Source: Nocardiopsis endophytica
GTDB lineage: Bacteria; Actinomycetota; Actinomycetes; Streptosporangiales; Streptosporangiaceae
Length of the DNA stretch: 64,000 nucleotides
Assembly: GCF_027706725.1 (NCBI RefSeq)
Contig: NZ_JAQFWQ010000029.1
Span: 1-64,000, forward strand
Reading direction: 5' to 3'
The notes beneath the pieces are model-generated. The model had not been told where the DNA came from. It worked only from the letters and a program-made list of their open reading frames with translations, and ran no database searches. Shown piece by piece: positions 8,258-16,292 of this stretch (its first letter is position 1; the number at the start of each line of letters is the position of its first letter). The translations under genes were made by a program, and so were the position numbers.

Positions 8258-9735
8258 GCCCTCGCCCCGTTCCTTACCGCCCCCGCCGTCCCCGCCGCGT
8301 CGTCGTCATCGGCAACGGGATGGTCGGCGCCCGGTTCGCCGAGGAGGTGCGCCGCCTCGACCCCGGCGGCGACCGGGTGCGGCTGACCGTCGTGGGCGAG
8401 GAGCCCGGCCCCTGCAACCGGGTCCTGCTCCCCGGGGTCCTCTCCGGTGCGCTGCGCCCGGAGGAGGTGGGGATGCCGCGGCCGGAGGGGCCGGGCACCG
8501 CGGTCCTCGGGGCGCACGCCGCGGCGGTGGACCGGTCCGGGCGCCGCGTGCTCCTCGCGGACGGGCGGGCGCTCGGATACGACCGGCTGGTGCTGGCCAC
8601 CGGGGCGCGGCCGGTGGTGCCCCCGGTGGCCGGGCTGCGGGCGCCGGACGGCGGCCCGGGTCCGGGTGCGGCGGTCCTGCGCGGCCCGGACGACTGCCGC
8701 CGCATCGCGCGCCTGGCCCGGCCCGGCGACCCGGTGGCCGTGCTGGGCGGCGGGCCGCTGGGCCTGGAGACGGCGCGGGCGCTGGCGGTGCGCGGCCACC
8801 CGGTGACCGTCGTGGAGGCCGCGCACCGGATCATGCCGCACCGGCTCGACCGGGCGGGCGGCCGCCTCCTGGCGGAGCTGCTGGAGCGGCGGGGGGTGCG
8901 GGTCCTCAGCGGGCGCGCGTGCACGGCGTGGGTGCCCGGCCGGGGCCTGGACCTGGACGACGGGACGCGCGTCCCGGCGCGCGCCGTGGTGGTCGCCGTC
9001 GGCGTGCGCGCCTCGGCCCGGCTGGCCGAGGAGGCCGGGATCGCCGTGCGCGGCGGCGTGCTGGTCGACGACGCGCTGGCCACCAGCGACCCGCTGGTGC
9101 ACGCGATCGGCGACTGCGCCGAGCACCCCGGAGGGGGCGCGGGGCTGGTCGGCCCCGGCTGGGAGCAGGCCGCGGTGCTCGCCGGGCGGCTCACCGGCCG
9201 CACGCCGGACGCCGCCTACCGGGGCGCCCGTACGGTCACCCGGCTGAAGGCGGACGGGATCGAGATGGTGTCCGTGGGCGAGGTCGGCGACGGCCCGGGG
9301 GCACAGACCGCGGGGGATCCGCCGGAGGAGGTGACCGTCTCCGACCCGGCCGGCGGCCGCTACGCCCGGCTGCTGCTGCGGGCGGGGCGGGTGAGCGGGG
9401 CCGTGGTCGTGGGCCTGCCGGGGGCGGCCGCGGCGGTCACCGCGGCCTTCGACGCCGACGCGCCGGTCCCGCCCGACCGCCTCGGACTGCTCCTGGGCGC
9501 CGACCTCGCCTCCGCGGACGCGGGCGGCGGGAGCGGCGACGGGCGGGCGCCGGTGTGCCGCTGCAACGGGGTGTCGCGGGACAGGATCGAGCAGGCCTGG
9601 CTGGAGGGCGCCCGCGACCTCGCGGGGATGGCGCGGGCCACCCGCGCCACGACGGGCTGCGGGGGCTGCGCCGGCGACGTGGGGGCGCTCCTGGACCGCT
9701 GGTCCAAGGACACCCCGGAGCCGGCCCGCGGCTGA
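8254..9735 (+). CDS. nasB: FAD-dependent electron-transfer subunit of nitrate reductase with C-terminal [2Fe-2S] domain
   Basis: It starts with GTG 8254, overlapping the stop of the reductase gene, with GGAGG seven nt upstream. The 493-residue protein has an FAD-binding Rossmann motif (VVVIGNGMVGARFAEE), a second dinucleotide motif (VAVLGGGPLGLETARALAVRG) for NAD(P)H and the VHAIGDCAEHPGG segment of the NirB/rubredoxin-reductase-like family. The last 60 residues form a BFD-type [2Fe-2S] domain with CRCNG and TGCGGCAGD, supplying the four Cys ligands. It most likely passes electrons from NADH to the molybdenum subunit. It lacks the sirohaem domains of nitrite reductase, so it is not NirB although its N-terminus looks similar. 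Confidence 0.85.
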   Translation: MSPRPVPYRPRRPRRVVVIGNGMVGARFAEEVRRLDPGGDRVRLTVVGEEPGPCNRVLLPGVLSGALRPEEVGMPRPEGPGTAVLGAHAAAVDRSGRRVLLADGRALGYDRLVLATGARPVVPPVAGLRAPDGGPGPGAAVLRGPDDCRRIARLARPGDPVAVLGGGPLGLETARALAVRGHPVTVVEAAHRIMPHRLDRAGGRLLAELLERRGVRVLSGRACTAWVPGRGLDLDDGTRVPARAVVVAVGVRASARLAEEAGIAVRGGVLVDDALATSDPLVHAIGDCAEHPGGGAGLVGPGWEQAAVLAGRLTGRTPDAAYRGARTVTRLKADGIEMVSVGEVGDGPGAQTAGDPPEEVTVSDPAGGRYARLLLRAGRVSGAVVVGLPGAAAAVTAAFDADAPVPPDRLGLLLGADLASADAGGGSGDGRAPVCRCNGVSRDRIEQAWLEGARDLAGMARATRATTGCGGCAGDVGALLDRWSKDTPEPARG

Positions 9736-10157
9736 GGGCCCACCGCCGGTGCCGTGCCCGGCGGCGGCCCCGGCGGGTGGAGGCGGGTGGATGGTGTCCC
9801 GCCGAAGAGCGGGTCTCAGGTCGGGACGGGTCGACCCCGCCCCCCGGGGCCGTCACCGGCGGGCCGACCCGGGCCGATGGAAAACACACCACTCCGAGGA
9901 CACTGTTGGTGGATTTCCCATGGACGAGGACCGGTGGAGCGGGAGGACCGGGCGCGCTCGGACAGGCCGTGCGCCCGAACGCTCCCGGCCGGGTGCGCAG
10001 GGGCTCGGCGGCACGGGCCCCGACATCGGCCCGTGCGCGGCCCGCCGCCGTCCGGCCGGGTCACGGCTTGGAACACGCACGCGAAAGGATTCGCCGACAG
10101 TGCCCTCCGAGGGACACGGCCGGCGGGTGTCCTCCGCCGTGCTCGGGCGGGGAGCGG
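9736..10157. other. Intergenic space between the nitrate operon and the minus-strand dehydroquinate-synthase-like gene
   Basis: About 420 bases without a supported gene. Open frames here are GC-driven and in conflict with each other. A weak 7-base hairpin (CCGCCGG / CCGGCGG) directly after the nasB stop could help terminate that operon. Confidence 0.4.
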
Positions 10158-10196
10158 CGGAGGCGGGGCGGCACCCTGTCCCCCGCCCCGCCTCCG
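10158..10196 (-). terminator. Hairpin terminator after the dehydroquinate-synthase-like gene
   Basis: A perfect 14-base stem (CGGAGGCGGGGCGG at 10158-10171 with its complement at 10183-10196) encloses an 11-nt loop and lies just beyond the minus-strand stop at 10209. There is no U tract, as is usual for actinomycete stem-loop terminators. Confidence 0.75.
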
Positions 10197-10208
10197 GTCT
10201 CCGGCGGG

Positions 10209-11303
10209 TCACTGCTCCCGGCAGTACTCCTCGATCGGATAGCCGACGTGCCGGTCCTCGGTGGGCAGGTGCCCCAAGACCTTGTCGCCCGGCTTCAGCT
10301 CGGTGGAGTTGAGCACCGCGTCGCCGGGTCCGAGGACGCGCACGTGCCAGTCGTCCTGGAGGATCAGGTTCACCTCCTCGCCGCCGTCGGCCACCGCGCG
10401 CACCGACAGCAGCGGCCGGGTCTCGATCTTCACCCGCCCCACGGTCACCATCCGGGTGCGCCCGGAGGTGTCCACCGCCATCACCTGGCCGCCCGATCGC
10501 AGCTCGCTCAGGTAGTTGGTGCGCCCGTCGCGGGAGAGCGTGTAGGAGTGGATCGCGCCGGCGTTCACCCGGAACGGGCGCGTGGGCATGTACGGCAGGG
10601 GGTGGGTCTCACTGACGCACAGGATCATCCCCTTGGAGGTGGAGCCGACGAGGATGCCCTCGTTCTGCTCGAAGTAGGTGCAGGTGTCCACGCACGCGCG
10701 CTCGCCCATCCCCACGTGCTCGACCTCGGTCACGGTGAGCTCGGCCAGCCCCACGTCGGGGACCTGCGCGGCGGCGGTCTCGCGCAGCCGGGTGGCGTCC
10801 CCGACGGCGCGCGGGGCCATCATCACCCCGTCGGACCCGTGCTCCAGCACGCCGAAGATGATCTCGGCCTCCTGCACGTCGGCCGCGCGGGTGATGATGC
10901 CGCCCTCGGCACCGTGGGCGGCGGCCAGCACGATCTCCAGGGGGATCTTCGTGGGGTCGCGGAAGTCGAGCACGCTGAAGCGCTCCTCCCGCGCCGCCCT
11001 GCACGCCGCGTCCAGGGTCGGGGCGTCGACCACCTCCACGTAGAGCCCGGTCTCCACCTCCGGGTGCTCTTCGGCGAACCCGGCGGGCACCCCGCCGTCG
11101 GGGAACAGCACCACGTCGGCCCCGGCGACGTCGCCGGGCACGCCGCCGCGGGGCAGGTACACCCGCCGGACGGTCGGCGGCACCAGCGCGAGGCCCCCGG
11201 TGTCGTCGGAGACGATCGCGTCCACCCGCTGGTGGACCGCCTCCTCGATGACGGCCTTCTTGGCCTCGCCCAGTCCGCGGATGTCGATCCAGCACAGTTT
11301 CAT
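10209..11303 (-). CDS. 3-dehydroquinate synthase II-like enzyme (archaeal AroB-prime / GriH type)
   Basis: The frame is open to 11330, but the ATG at 11303 has an AAGGAGC site 4 nt upstream and gives the family N-terminus MKLCWIDIRG, so I use it (364 residues). Family motifs include AEIIFGVLEHGSDGVMM, DTCTYFEQNEGILVGSTSKGMILCVSETH, PFRVNAGAIHSYTL, TNYLSELRSGGQVMAVD and GRVKIETRPLLSV. Archaeal members convert the ADH synthase product oxidatively to 3-dehydroquinate; the actinomycete homolog GriH instead makes 3-amino-4-hydroxybenzoate from the same type of precursor. By eye I cannot separate the two activities. The context, divergent from an aspartokinase and the matching aldolase, favours the secondary-metabolic aminohydroxybenzoate role, since actinomycetes normally have the classical shikimate route. 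Confidence 0.87.
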   Translation of the reverse strand: MKLCWIDIRGLGEAKKAVIEEAVHQRVDAIVSDDTGGLALVPPTVRRVYLPRGGVPGDVAGADVVLFPDGGVPAGFAEEHPEVETGLYVEVVDAPTLDAACRAAREERFSVLDFRDPTKIPLEIVLAAAHGAEGGIITRAADVQEAEIIFGVLEHGSDGVMMAPRAVGDATRLRETAAAQVPDVGLAELTVTEVEHVGMGERACVDTCTYFEQNEGILVGSTSKGMILCVSETHPLPYMPTRPFRVNAGAIHSYTLSRDGRTNYLSELRSGGQVMAVDTSGRTRMVTVGRVKIETRPLLSVRAVADGGEEVNLILQDDWHVRVLGPGDAVLNSTELKPGDKVLGHLPTEDRHVGYPIEEYCREQ

Positions 11304-11412
11304 GTCCGCTCCTTCCCGATCCTGTCGCATCGTGCTCGGTGCGCGCCCCGCGCGGCATCACGTGTACGCGGGACGGCGCCCGCGCCCGTCCCCCCGTCCC
11401 GGAACCGCGTGA

Positions 11413-11425
11413 ACACGTGACGTGT
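11413..11425. promoter_or_regulatory. Candidate operator in the divergent region of the AHBA-type genes
   Basis: ACACGT-G-ACGTGT is a perfect 6+6 inverted repeat with a one-base centre, lying between the minus-strand synthase and the aspartokinase gene. A related CACGTGT word is at 11360-11365. It could serve a regulator of both transcripts; which protein binds is unknown. Confidence 0.4.
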
Positions 11426-11515
11426 GCGCACGCGGCCGCGGCACAGACTCGGGGGCACCGGCAGGCGGACCCGGACCTGCCGGCGGAGGCCACGGCGAAG
11501 GGACGCCACACCGCC

Positions 11516-12748
11516 ATGAACGCAATCGCCGTCCAGAAGTTCGGCGGGTCCTCGCTCGCGGAGCCCGGGCAGGTGCTCCGGGCCGCCGGGCTCGTGCGGA
11601 GCGCGCACCGGGCCGGGAACCGCACCGTCGTGTGCGTGTCCGCCCGCGGCGACACCACCGACAGGCTGGTCGCCGAGGCCGGGGCGTTCGGCGCGCCCGA
11701 CCCCCGGGAGGCGGACCAGCTCCTGGCGACCGGCGAGACCGCCTCGGCCGCGACCATGGCCATGGCGCTGGGCTCGCTCGGGGTGCCCGCGGTGTCGATG
11801 ACCGCGGCCCAGGCCGGGATCGCGGCCGCCCCCGCGGGCGGGGAGATGCGCATCTCCGGCATCGACACCGCGGGCATCCGCGCCGCCCTGGGCGCCGGAC
11901 GCGCCGTGGTCGTCGCCGGCTTCCAAGGGGTCGACGCCTCCGGCGCCACCCGCACCCTGGGCCGCGGCGGATCCGACACCACCGCCGTCGCCCTCGCCGC
12001 CGCGCTCGGCGCCCCGCGGTGCGCGATCTACACGGACGTGGACGGGGTCTACACCGCCGACCCGCGCACCGTCCCGGACGCGCGGGCGATCCCCCGGCTC
12101 CCGCTGGGGGTCATGAGCGAGATGGCCATCTCCGGCGCGCGCGTCCTGCACGCCCGGGCGGTGGAGCTCGCCGCCGTCCACGGCATCACGATCACCGTCG
12201 CCGCGCCGGATTCCGGGCGCCCGGGGACGGTCGTCCACGGAGGGAGCACCGACGTGCTGGAAGGAACCGGATTCGCCGTCGCCGTCACCCACACCCCGCG
12301 TGTGGCGCGCATCCTGCTGCAGGGCCCGGGCGGGCCGCTGACCGGCGTGCTGGCCGGCGTCCTGGCCGAGCGCCGCATCCCCTTGGAGCCGGTGGGGTGG
12401 ACCTCGGGCGCGGCGGGGTCGGAGTTCGCGGTCCGCGCCGAGCACCTGCCCGCCGCGGAGGAGGCGCTGCGGGAGGCGGCCGCGCACACCCGCCTGACCT
12501 ACGCGGTCGACGCGAGCGCGGGCCAGGTGTCCCTGGTCGGCGTGGGCCTGCTGAACCGGCCCGAGTACACCGGCCGGATCCTGCGCGCCCTGGAGGAGCG
12601 CGGCATCCCCGCCGAGTGGGCGCTGACCACCCAGTCCCGGGCGAGCGTCCTCGTGCCGGCCGAATCGGTCGGGCGGGCCGCGGCGGCGGTGCACGAGGAG
12701 TTCGGACTCGCCCGCCCGGACGCGTCCCCGGCCGGGGCCGCGACGTGA
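11516..12748 (+). CDS. Aspartate kinase, dedicated copy
   Basis: The frame opens at 11339, but the conserved N-terminus MNAIAVQKFGGSSLA begins at ATG 11516, giving 410 residues. The kinase domain shows KFGGSS, GETASAATMAMAL, GFQGVD with LGRGGSDTTAVALA, and YTDVDGVYTADPR. Two ACT-type regulatory domains follow (about residues 260-410; note the GVGLLNRPEYTGRILRALEERGIP segment). It phosphorylates aspartate, the first step toward aspartate semialdehyde, which is the C4 substrate of the aldolase encoded 46 nt downstream. The usual actinomycete lysC is followed by asd; here it is followed by the aldolase instead, so this is probably a pathway-specific copy that avoids or alters the normal lysine/threonine feedback. 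Which residues control feedback cannot be read safely. Confidence 0.9.
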   Translation: MNAIAVQKFGGSSLAEPGQVLRAAGLVRSAHRAGNRTVVCVSARGDTTDRLVAEAGAFGAPDPREADQLLATGETASAATMAMALGSLGVPAVSMTAAQAGIAAAPAGGEMRISGIDTAGIRAALGAGRAVVVAGFQGVDASGATRTLGRGGSDTTAVALAAALGAPRCAIYTDVDGVYTADPRTVPDARAIPRLPLGVMSEMAISGARVLHARAVELAAVHGITITVAAPDSGRPGTVVHGGSTDVLEGTGFAVAVTHTPRVARILLQGPGGPLTGVLAGVLAERRIPLEPVGWTSGAAGSEFAVRAEHLPAAEEALREAAAHTRLTYAVDASAGQVSLVGVGLLNRPEYTGRILRALEERGIPAEWALTTQSRASVLVPAESVGRAAAAVHEEFGLARPDASPAGAAT

Positions 12749-12794
12749 GCCCCGCCCGCACGCCGAACCGATCGCACGGAGAGGACCTGGGAGC

Positions 12795-13619
12795 ATGACC
12801 CCATACCGATCGTCGGCGGCGCTGATGCGGCTGCGCCGCCTGCACCGCCACGGCGACGACCGGCTGTTCGTGGTGCCGCTGGACCACTCGGTCGCCGACG
12901 GCCCGATCGTGGCCGCCGAGCGCCTGGACCCCCTGGTGGGCACGCTCACCGACAACGGGGTGGACGCCGTCGTCCTGCACAAGGGCCGGGTGCCGTTCAT
13001 CGACCCGGCCCGCTTCGCGGGCATGCGGCTGGTGGTGCACCTGAGCGCGAGCACCGGCCACGCCCCCGACCCCGACGCCAAGTACCTGGTCGCCAGCGTG
13101 GAGGCCGCCGTGCGGATGGCGGCCGACGCCGTGAGCGTCCACGTCAACCTGGGCTCGGACGACGAGCGCCGGCAGATCGCGGACCTGGGCGCGGTCGCCG
13201 AGGCCTGCCGGGAGTGGAGCGTTCCGCTGCTGGCCATGGTCTACCCGCGGGGGCCGCGGGTCGTCGACCCGCGCGACCCGGCGCTGCTGGCCCATGCCGC
13301 GTCGCTGGCCACCGACCTGGGGGCGGACATCGTGAAGCTGCCCTCGACCGCCCGGCCCGACGAGATGGCCGACGTGGTCCGGCAGAGCGCGCTCCCGGTG
13401 ATCACGGCGGGCGGCCCGGTCGGGGACGAGGCGGGGGTGCACGAGCACGTGCGGCGCCTGCTGGAGGCCGGGACGTCCGGGGTCGCCATGGGCAGGAACG
13501 TCTTCTGGGCGGCCGACCCCGGGCGCGCCGCCCGCCGCCTGGCCGAGGTGGTCCACCCCTGCCTGCGCCCGGGCCTGGGGGCGCGGGGAGGGCCGGCGTC
13601 GCTGCCGGCCGGTGTGTAG
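12795..13619 (+). CDS. ADH synthase/GriI-type class I aldolase
   Basis: The 274-residue protein starts at an ATG preceded by GGGAGC. It has the DeoC/FbaB-like aldolase features: RLFVVPLDHSVADGP, VDAVVLHKGRVPF, SVHVNLGSDDE, the Schiff-base lysine K181 in ADIVKLPSTARP, TAGGPVGDEAGVHEHVRRLLEAG and SGVAMGRNVFWA. In archaea the enzyme makes 2-amino-3,7-dideoxy-threo-hept-6-ulosonate; in Streptomyces GriI condenses aspartate semialdehyde with dihydroxyacetone phosphate. Both families look alike at this level. With the adjacent aspartokinase and the divergent synthase-II gene it forms the complete three-gene set expected to make 3-amino-4-hydroxybenzoate or a related aminocyclic acid. Confidence 0.87.
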   Translation: MTPYRSSAALMRLRRLHRHGDDRLFVVPLDHSVADGPIVAAERLDPLVGTLTDNGVDAVVLHKGRVPFIDPARFAGMRLVVHLSASTGHAPDPDAKYLVASVEAAVRMAADAVSVHVNLGSDDERRQIADLGAVAEACREWSVPLLAMVYPRGPRVVDPRDPALLAHAASLATDLGADIVKLPSTARPDEMADVVRQSALPVITAGGPVGDEAGVHEHVRRLLEAGTSGVAMGRNVFWAADPGRAARRLAEVVHPCLRPGLGARGGPASLPAGV

Positions 13620-13635
13620 CCGGTTCCGAAGAAGC

Positions 13636-13668
13636 GGGAGGGGCGGGCCGCGGCGGCCCGCCCCTCCC
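13636..13668. terminator. Bidirectional hairpin terminator
   Basis: A perfect 15-base stem (GGGAGGGGCGGGCCG at 13636-13650, complement at 13654-13668) with a 3-nt loop lies between the convergent aldolase and VOC genes. Confidence 0.8.
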
Positions 13669-13686
13669 CGTCCGCGCCGTGGGCCC

Positions 13687-14067
13687 CTACTCGGGCTGGC
13701 CCTCGTAGATGGTGACCCGGTAGCCGTCGGGGTCCTGGAAGATGAACTCGCGCCCGCAGGAGCCGTCGCACAGCGGCTTGACCATGGGCCCGCCCGCCTC
13801 CTGCATACGCGCGGCGAGCTTGTCGGGGTCCTGGGCCTTGATCCAGACCACCACACCCCAGGCGAGCTCGTCGACGGCGTCGAGGTCGTCGGTGGCCTGC
13901 CGCAGTGCGATCTTGATGGGCTCGGCCCCGAGGACGGCCGCGTTGGGCACCTTCGAGGGGACGGTCGTGAAGCCCACGAGTTCGGTGTAGAAGCGCTTGG
14001 ACCGCTCCAGGTCCCGGACCTGCAGGGTGAGGAAGTCGGGGCCGACGACGTTGGTGTTCTCGCTCAT
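13687..14067 (-). CDS. VOC/glyoxalase-fold protein
   Basis: Start chosen at the ATG ending at 14067 because AGGAG precedes it by 8 nt; the 126-residue product then begins just before PDFLTLQVRDLERSKRFYTELVGF, the first beta-alpha-beta unit of the VOC fold. A second unit follows (VVWIKAQDPDKLAARMQEAGGP... REFIFQDPDGYRVTIYEGQPE). The first metal-binding position of true glyoxalases (His in the first strand) is replaced by Thr or Leu, while the Glu near the end of the second unit is present, so metal binding is uncertain. VOC proteins include dioxygenases, isomerases and drug-binding proteins. Its place inside the aromatic-amine locus leaves a resistance or tailoring role open. Confidence 0.75.
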   Translation of the reverse strand: MSENTNVVGPDFLTLQVRDLERSKRFYTELVGFTTVPSKVPNAAVLGAEPIKIALRQATDDLDAVDELAWGVVVWIKAQDPDKLAARMQEAGGPMVKPLCDGSCGREFIFQDPDGYRVTIYEGQPE

Positions 14068-14293
14068 GGGTGCGGCTCCTATGCGTCGAGTGAGCTGGGA
14101 GGGCCCGTCCCGCCCGTGGTGGGACCGGCCGTCCCAGCCTCGCCCCGGCCCGGGGCCGGGAGCATCCCTGCTTCCCGCCATCGCCGCACCGGGGCCGAAT
14201 CACGCGATCACGGGACGTGCACGTCCGCGGCGTGGGACCAGACTGCCCGGTGGAGCGATGTCGCGCGCCCGCCGGACGAGGAGAGGTTCGCTG

Positions 14294-15406
14294 ATGACGG
14301 GATACCGAAAGAGACTCGACACGGTGGTCATCGGGGCCGGTGTACTGGGCCTGGCCGCCACCGACGCCCTCGCACGCCGGGGCGTGGACGTGGTCTGCTT
14401 CGAGGGCCGGCGGCCCGGGCAGGCCCAGTCCGGCGGCCGGTCGCGGACCTTCCGGCACCGCCACGACGACCCGGACGCGGTCCGCCTGGCCGCCGACGCG
14501 CTGGCGCTGTGGCGCCGGTGGGAGGAGCGCGCCGGCGCGGTGCTGGTGGGCGGCGAGGGCGCCGTCTACGCGGGCATGACCGCTGCCGACGCCGAAGGGC
14601 TGCGCCTGCACGGCGTCCCCCACGAGTGGGCCGACGGCGCCCGCCCCTCCCCCCACTTCGGGGCGCTGGCCCCGGTCTCGGGACCGCTGCTGGTCGACCC
14701 CACCGCCGGCGCCATCCGCACGCGCACCGCCATCGAGGCCCTGTGCGACTGGGTGGGCGACCGCATCATCGCCCAGGACGTGCACGGGGTGACCGTGCCC
14801 CCGGACGGCGAGGGCGTGGAGCTGCACACCGAGGACGCGATCTACCGGGCGCGGCACGTGGTCGTGTGCGCGGGGGCGCAGACCCCGGCGCTGGCCGCGG
14901 GGGCCGGGATCGGCATCCCCCTGGAGCAGGCCCTGCACACGCGCCCCCACTACCGGGTGCGCCGGGAGTTCGCTGACACGCCGCGCCCGTGCTGGGTGGA
15001 CCGCGGCGGCGAGTTCGGGGAGACGGTCTACGGGTCCGCGATCGGCGGCACGGACACCTTCGTCGTCGGCCTGATCGGGCAGGGCGTCGACGTGCCGATG
15101 GACGGCGGCCTGCCGGTCGGCACCGAGATGGAGGAGCACGTCCGGCGGCTCACGGCCTACGTCGCCAAGGCCCTTCCCGGCCTGGAGCCCGAGCCGGTCG
15201 GCGTCCGCGTGTGCGTGATGACCAAGCTGCCCGGGGGCAGCGACGCCTTCGGGGTGTGGACCGCCCCCGGGGTGACCGCGGTGACCGGGCACAACCTGTT
15301 CAAGCTCGCGCCGCTGCTGGGCGAGGTGCTCGCCGACAGCGCCCAGGGCGGGGAGCTCCCGCCGCCGGTGCGCAGGCTCACCCGGGCCGGGACGGTGGCG
15401 GCGTGA
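14294..15406 (+). CDS. FAD-dependent amine oxidase of the DAO/sarcosine oxidase family
   Basis: ATG 14294 follows GAGGAGAGG at good distance; 370 residues. The N-terminus KRLDTVVIGAGVLGLAATDALARRG is the FAD dinucleotide motif, FEGRRPGQAQSGGRSRTFRHRH matches the sarcosine-oxidase-type flavin region, and the C-terminal half has KLPGGSDAFGVWTAPGVTAVTGHNLFKLAPLLGEVLAD, a normal end for monomeric sarcosine/methyltryptophan oxidases. The Cys that binds FAD covalently in those enzymes would lie in the segment KLPGGSDAF, which has no Cys here, so covalent attachment is unlikely. The gene begins an operon with two Rossmann-fold proteins (4-nt GTGA overlap with the next). The substrate is presumably a primary or secondary amine; not determinable. 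Confidence 0.83.
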   Translation: MTGYRKRLDTVVIGAGVLGLAATDALARRGVDVVCFEGRRPGQAQSGGRSRTFRHRHDDPDAVRLAADALALWRRWEERAGAVLVGGEGAVYAGMTAADAEGLRLHGVPHEWADGARPSPHFGALAPVSGPLLVDPTAGAIRTRTAIEALCDWVGDRIIAQDVHGVTVPPDGEGVELHTEDAIYRARHVVVCAGAQTPALAAGAGIGIPLEQALHTRPHYRVRREFADTPRPCWVDRGGEFGETVYGSAIGGTDTFVVGLIGQGVDVPMDGGLPVGTEMEEHVRRLTAYVAKALPGLEPEPVGVRVCVMTKLPGGSDAFGVWTAPGVTAVTGHNLFKLAPLLGEVLADSAQGGELPPPVRRLTRAGTVAA

Positions 15407-16269
15407 GCGCCGCCGCGCCGGACCCGGTCCTGGTGACCGGGGCGACGGGGACGGTGGGCCGGATGCTCACGGCCGGGCTGGCCGCCCAGGGAGTGCTCCC
15501 CCGGGTGATGCTCCGGCCCGGTTCGGAGTCGGCGCCGCCGGAGGGCGGGGTCCCGGTGAGGGCCGACGCGGACGACCCGGCGTCGCTGCGCGCGGCCTTC
15601 TCCGGGGTGCGGTCGCTGTTCCTGCTCACCCCGCTGGGCAGGCGCCAGGACCTGCGGCACGCGCGGCTGCTGGAGGCCGCCGAGCGGGCCGGGGTGGAGT
15701 GGATCGTCAAGGTGTCGGCGCTGGGCGCCGACCCCGCCTCCCCCGTGCCGGTGCACCGCGAGCACGGCCTGTCGGATGCGGCGCTGGCGGCCTCCGGCAT
15801 CCCGCACGCGGTCCTGCGGCCCAACGCGTTCATGCAGAACACCGCCCAGTGGAGGGCCACGATCGAGCGCATGGGGGCGATCCGGCTGCCCATGGGCCGG
15901 TCCCGGGTGAGCATGGTGGACGCGCGCGACGTGGCCGCCGCGGCGTGCGCGGCCCTGGTCGCCCCGGGCCCCGGGCCGGTCGCGGTCGACCTGACCGGGC
16001 CCGAGGCGCTGTCCTATGACGAGATCGCCGCCGCGGTGTCCGGGGCGGCCGGGGTCCCGGTGCGCTACTGCGACGTGTCGCCGGAGGAGGCGGCCGAGGG
16101 GATGCGCGCGAACGGCATGCCCGACTGGGCGATCGAGTCCAGGCTGGCGCTGTACGCGACGATCCGCGCGGGCGAGGCGGAGGCGGTGACCGACGGCGTG
16201 CGGATGCTGACCGGGCGCCCGCCGCGCCGGCTCGCCGACCTGTTGGCCGAGACCGGGTACCCGCTGTGA
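15403..16269 (+). CDS. NmrA-type NAD(P)-binding oxidoreductase or sensor
   Basis: The GTG at 15403 overlaps the stop of the amine oxidase gene. The 288-residue product shows the nucleotide-binding VLVTGATGTVGRMLTAGL, LFLLTPLGRRQDLRHARLLEAAERAGVEWIVKVSALGA, and HAVLRPNAFMQN motifs typical of the NmrA/HSCARG branch of atypical short-chain dehydrogenases. Many members lack the catalytic Tyr-x-x-x-Lys and act as redox sensors or as reductases of quinone-like substrates; here no clear YxxxK is visible. It is translated between the amine oxidase and a second Rossmann protein, so the three probably act on one substrate series. Confidence 0.83.
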   Translation: MSAAAPDPVLVTGATGTVGRMLTAGLAAQGVLPRVMLRPGSESAPPEGGVPVRADADDPASLRAAFSGVRSLFLLTPLGRRQDLRHARLLEAAERAGVEWIVKVSALGADPASPVPVHREHGLSDAALAASGIPHAVLRPNAFMQNTAQWRATIERMGAIRLPMGRSRVSMVDARDVAAAACAALVAPGPGPVAVDLTGPEALSYDEIAAAVSGAAGVPVRYCDVSPEEAAEGMRANGMPDWAIESRLALYATIRAGEAEAVTDGVRMLTGRPPRRLADLLAETGYPL

Positions 16270-16292
16270 CCCGGGAGAGGGAGGGGAAGCCG

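Noticed and set aside
8254-9735. NirB nitrite reductase large subunit
   Set aside because: The FAD and BFD-like [2Fe-2S] parts match, but the sirohaem and [4Fe-4S] domains are missing and the gene is fused by overlap to the nitrate reductase, so an electron-transfer role is preferred.
11339-11515. 59-residue N-terminal extension of the aspartokinase
   Set aside because: It contains the divergent promoter region and an inverted repeat, and family members start at the KFGGSS region.
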